A DNA stretch of 8,226 nucleotides from Aquabacterium sp. (GTDB taxonomy: Bacteria; Pseudomonadota; Gammaproteobacteria; Burkholderiales; Burkholderiaceae_C), in NCBI GenBank assembly GCA_017989885.1, contig JAGNPA010000065.1, positions 1-8,226 on the forward strand, read 5' to 3'. The translations under genes and the position numbers were made by a program. Shown piece by piece: positions 5,539 to 8,226 of this stretch; within the stretch, counting starts at the first letter, position 1; each line of letters opens with the position of its first letter. Under the pieces are notes generated by a model, which saw only the letters and a list, made by a program, of their open reading frames with translations, ran no database searches and had not been told where the DNA came from.

Positions 5539-7505
5539 GCCAATTCGTGACAGTGAAGCCGGGGCTGTGGCCCGCGATCGCCTTGTGTTTGAGCGCGGTG
5601 CCGCTGTGTGCCACGGCGCAAGGCGTGGCGCCGACGGTGCCGGCCTCATCAAGCGTTCCCACGGCACCCGCCATACCGGCTGCACCCACGCCTGGCGCGT
5701 CTGTGCCGCAGGTGGAGGGTGCCGAGGCCACGTCGGCCACGGTGGTCACGCCGCGCCGGCGTTTGCCGCCCCTGGTCTGGCAGCTGAAGGTCGATGCCCC
5801 TGAACCGTTGGATGACTTGCTGACGCAGCACCTGGAACTGGCACGTTTTCAGCGCGAACTGGTCGACAACGATGCCTTGCGCATCAGCCGCAACGAGTTG
5901 CGCCGCCTGGTCATTTCGGCGCCGGACGAGGCACGCAGCATGCTCGAAGCCGAGGGCTATTTCGGCGCCCAGATCACCACCCGCGTCGATGACGAGGTGG
6001 AGGGTAAGCCGGTGGTGGTGACCCTCAAGGTGGTCCCCGGTGAGCGCACCCGCATCAGCAAGGTGCAGATGATCTACGAAGGCGCGCTGGATGTCGCGCT
6101 GTCAGAGGGTGACGCGCGGGCGCAATCGCTGGTGGACCGGCTGTCGGCCGACTGGGGACTGCCGGTGGGCGAGGTGTTCCGCCAGAGCGTGTGGTCATCG
6201 GCCAAGAACGGTGCCCTGGCGCGCTTGCGTGCGCAGGGCTACCCCACAGCGTCATGGAGCGGTACCTCGGTGACGGTGGACGCCAGCGAGCGCACGGCCA
6301 AGCTGTTCCTGGTGGCCGATTCGGGGCCGGGTTTCGTGTTCGGAGACATCCGCGTCGAGGGCTTGAATCGTCAGCCCGCTTCGGCCGTGCTGAACCTGGC
6401 GCCTTTCAAGGCCGGTGAGCCTTACGACGAGAAGCTGGTGCTGGACTGGCAGGAGCGCATCCAGAAGCTCAACCTGTTCGAGAACGTCTTTGTCACCACA
6501 GGATTTGATCCGACCCAGGCCGATGCCACGCCGGTCGTGGTGCAACTGCGTGAAATGCCCTTCCAGGCGGCCACCGTCGGGGTGGGTGTGAGCAGCGACA
6601 CGGGCCCGCGTGTGTCGGGCGAGCATCTGCACCGCAATGCCTGGGGTCTGGACTGGCAAGCGAAAACCTCGCTGCAGATCGGTAAGCGCGAATCGCGTGG
6701 GCAGGTGGATCTGACCTCGCATCCCTGGCGGGGGCGTGTGCGTGGACTGGTGTCAGGGCAGGCCTCGCGCCTGCTGGACAGTGACGATGCCGAGACGTCG
6801 AGCCAGCGCGTCCGGGTGGGTCTGCTGGAAGAAGGCGAGGTGCATGAGCGCACCCACTATCTGGCCTACCAGCACGCCCGCGTGACCTCGCGTGACAAGG
6901 TGGTGGTGGCGAATGCCACGGCCTTGAGCGGCACCACCCAATGGATCTGGCGCCATGTGGACAACCAGGTCTTGCCCACGCAAGGCTTCACCAGCCTGGC
7001 CGAGCTGACCCTGGGCCAGACTTATTCGGCGCTCAATGACAAAGGCTCGTTTGTGCGGGCCTATGGACGGGTGACGGCCTACAAGCCCTTGCCGGCCGAC
7101 TGGCACCTGACCGCACGCGCCGAGGCGGGGCAGGTGACGGCGGGCGATGCCGTGAGCGTGCCCGACACCTTGCTGTTCCGTGCGGGCGGCGATGACTCCG
7201 TGCGTGGCTATGCCTACCGCTCCTTGGGGGTGACGCGTGAGGGCGTCGTCACGGGGGGCCGTGCGCTGGCCACCGGCAGCGTGGAGCTGGCGCATCCGAT
7301 CATGAAGCGCATGCCCAGCCTGCTGGGGGCGGTGTTCGTGGACGTGGGCGATGCGGCCGAACGCATGGGTGACCTGCGTCCGAATGTGGGTTATGGCGTG
7401 GGCGTGCGCTGGCGCAGTCCGGTGGGCATGTTGCGGCTGGACCTGGCCCGGGGCACCGAGACAGGCCAGTTCCGTGTGCACTTCAGCGTGGGGATCAGCC
7501 TGTGA
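5535..7505 (+). CDS. tamA: TamA, outer-membrane subunit of the translocation and assembly module (Omp85 family)
   Basis: The protein has 656 residues. Residues 1-28 form a signal peptide (WPAIALCLSAVPLCATA, cut after ATA). Residues 29-75 are a Pro/Ala/Val-rich low-complexity linker, and three POTRA domains follow (about 80-168, 170-262 and 265-338). Residues 345-656 form the outer-membrane beta-barrel with the Omp85 motif VRGY at 556-559 (SVRGYAYRSLG). Three POTRAs, the size and an immediately following tamB gene identify TamA rather than BamA, which has five POTRAs. TamA with TamB helps insert certain outer-membrane proteins and moves material across the periplasm. The ATG at 5535 overlaps the VWA stop (ATGA) and opens into the signal peptide; in the same frame the sequence is open back to 5364, but that lies inside the VWA gene. 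The chain ends in GISL, not the aromatic end usual in many barrels; from memory, TamA proteins do not need it. Confidence 0.93.
   Translation: MSQFVTVKPGLWPAIALCLSAVPLCATAQGVAPTVPASSSVPTAPAIPAAPTPGASVPQVEGAEATSATVVTPRRRLPPLVWQLKVDAPEPLDDLLTQHLELARFQRELVDNDALRISRNELRRLVISAPDEARSMLEAEGYFGAQITTRVDDEVEGKPVVVTLKVVPGERTRISKVQMIYEGALDVALSEGDARAQSLVDRLSADWGLPVGEVFRQSVWSSAKNGALARLRAQGYPTASWSGTSVTVDASERTAKLFLVADSGPGFVFGDIRVEGLNRQPASAVLNLAPFKAGEPYDEKLVLDWQERIQKLNLFENVFVTTGFDPTQADATPVVVQLREMPFQAATVGVGVSSDTGPRVSGEHLHRNAWGLDWQAKTSLQIGKRESRGQVDLTSHPWRGRVRGLVSGQASRLLDSDDAETSSQRVRVGLLEEGEVHERTHYLAYQHARVTSRDKVVVANATALSGTTQWIWRHVDNQVLPTQGFTSLAELTLGQTYSALNDKGSFVRAYGRVTAYKPLPADWHLTARAEAGQVTAGDAVSVPDTLLFRAGGDDSVRGYAYRSLGVTREGVVTGGRALATGSVELAHPIMKRMPSLLGAVFVDVGDAAERMGDLRPNVGYGVGVRWRSPVGMLRLDLARGTETGQFRVHFSVGISL
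7490..7494 (+). promoter_or_regulatory. Ribosome binding site for tamB
   Basis: GGGGA inside the last codons of tamA lies seven bases before GTG at 7502. It supports GTG as the tamB start, together with the 4-base GTGA overlap with the tamA stop. Confidence 0.5.
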
Positions 7506-8226
7506 GCGAGTCGCGCGAACTGCCCGACCCGGTGCCGGCTCAGCCTGATGGTGCGCCCGTGGCGCCGCCGCGCCGCCGTGCGATCTGGCCCTGGCTGTGG
7601 GTGCCACTGGCGGCCGTGGCCGTGGTGTTGGCCCTGTTGGTGGCCGTGTGGGGTCTGGCGCACAACGCGTGGGCCACCCAACGGGTGCTGAGCTTGCTGT
7701 CGGGTGTGGGCGTGCGGGTGACCGCGCCCCAGGGGGCCTTGCTTGGCACCTTTCAGGCCGAACGGGTGGAGGTGGACCTGCCGCGAGGGGGCTTCTTGCA
7801 CCTGGAAGCGCCGGCCTGGCAGGGCTTGAGGCTGGTGCCTGACCTGGAGGTGTCCTCGATGATCGGTGTGCGCGCCCAGGGGCTGCAGGTGCGCCGAGCC
7901 CACCTGAACTGGGTGTCTGGTCCGCCGTCGACCACACCCACCCAGGCACCCCGCAATCTGAGCTTTCCCGTGTCGGTGCACCTGGGGCGCGTGCAAGTGG
8001 GTGAGTTCGCCAGCAACCTGCTGGGCGAGGTGCCTTTGAAGGGGCTGGATGCGGCGCTGGCTTTGCACGATGGGGTGTTGCCCACGCGCCATCGCATCCG
8101 CCTGAAGCAACTGGCCTGGGGCGACTGGCAGGTGCAGGGCAAAGCCGACCTGAACGTGCGAGGCCGCATGGCGGTGGACGCCGCCTTGCAGGCCTCGGGC
8201 GCGGTGTCGAGCGACCTGAGTGGCCG
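7502..8226 (+). CDS. tamB: TamB, inner-membrane-anchored periplasmic partner of TamA (3' end outside window)
   Basis: The frame is open from GTG at 7502 to the end of the window: 241 complete codons with no stop. The N-terminus is cytosolic, rich in proline and basic residues (to about residue 27). One membrane anchor follows (about 28-52, AIWPWLWVPLAAVAVVLALL). The periplasmic chain then begins with the TamB-like pattern RVLSLLSGVGVRVTAPQGALLGTF and repeated amphipathic beta strands. TamB proteins are usually over 1,000 residues, with a long beta-helical groove that bridges to TamA and a C-terminal DUF490/TamB domain, so most of the gene lies to the right. The identification rests on the anchor, the GxLxGxF-type start and direct overlap with tamA. 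Start choice: the GTGA overlap with the tamA stop, plus GGGGA seven bases upstream. Confidence 0.88.
   Translation, partial: MSESRELPDPVPAQPDGAPVAPPRRRAIWPWLWVPLAAVAVVLALLVAVWGLAHNAWATQRVLSLLSGVGVRVTAPQGALLGTFQAERVEVDLPRGGFLHLEAPAWQGLRLVPDLEVSSMIGVRAQGLQVRRAHLNWVSGPPSTTPTQAPRNLSFPVSVHLGRVQVGEFASNLLGEVPLKGLDAALALHDGVLPTRHRIRLKQLAWGDWQVQGKADLNVRGRMAVDAALQASGAVSSDLSG

Noticed and set aside
6753..7949. 398-codon open frame on the - strand opposite tamA and tamB
   Set aside because: It spans the tamA/tamB junction and has a Pro/Arg/Ala-rich composition with no motif, as expected for an antisense shadow.
1..8226. tRNA, rRNA, CRISPR array, insertion sequence, phage or toxin-antitoxin genes
   Set aside because: I looked on both strands and saw no cloverleaf, short spaced repeats, transposase motifs or terminal inverted repeats; nearly all sequence is covered by confident genes.

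Overview
The window is GC-rich (strong G/C bias at third codon positions) and its gene content is that of a Gram-negative proteobacterium. The protein style (type I secretion adhesin tail, c4-like cytochrome, MoxR/CoxE-type VWA pair, TamA/TamB) suggests a betaproteobacterium of the order Burkholderiales. That placement is inferred from general resemblance, not from a search.

Layout. (1) 1-1293 (+): the last 430 residues of a large secreted adhesin. It has two 127-residue Calx-beta-like repeats, four RTX nonapeptides and a VC_A0849-type type I secretion C-terminal target domain. (2) A perfect 12-bp hairpin flanked by A and T runs at 1348-1375 is a bidirectional terminator between convergent genes. 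(3) 1406-2080 (-): an exported dihaem cytochrome c of the c4 type. (4) A 104-bp divergent intergenic region with a possible -10 box. (5) 2185-3027 (+): a MoxR-family AAA+ ATPase. (6) 3069-4271 (-): a membrane-bound GGDEF diguanylate cyclase with intact active site and inhibitory I-site. A nested hairpin separates it from the ATPase gene. (7) 4366-5538 (+): a CoxE-like VWA protein, the usual partner of such ATPases. (8) 5535-7505 (+): TamA, an outer-membrane Omp85 protein. (9) 7502 to the right edge (+): the N-terminus of TamB.

How the genes may work together. The VWA gene, tamA and tamB form one tight unit, with 4-base stop/start overlaps (ATGA, then GTGA) that suggest translational coupling. 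TamA and TamB together form the translocation and assembly module spanning the periplasm. MoxR ATPases usually act with VWA proteins as chaperone-like assembly factors, but here the two are split by the oppositely oriented cyclase gene. The physical coupling of the VWA protein to TamAB is the most interesting feature of the window. I see no tRNA, rRNA, CRISPR array, insertion sequence or phage gene, and no strong case for a wholly new system. Gene-free stretches are all shorter than about 115 bases.
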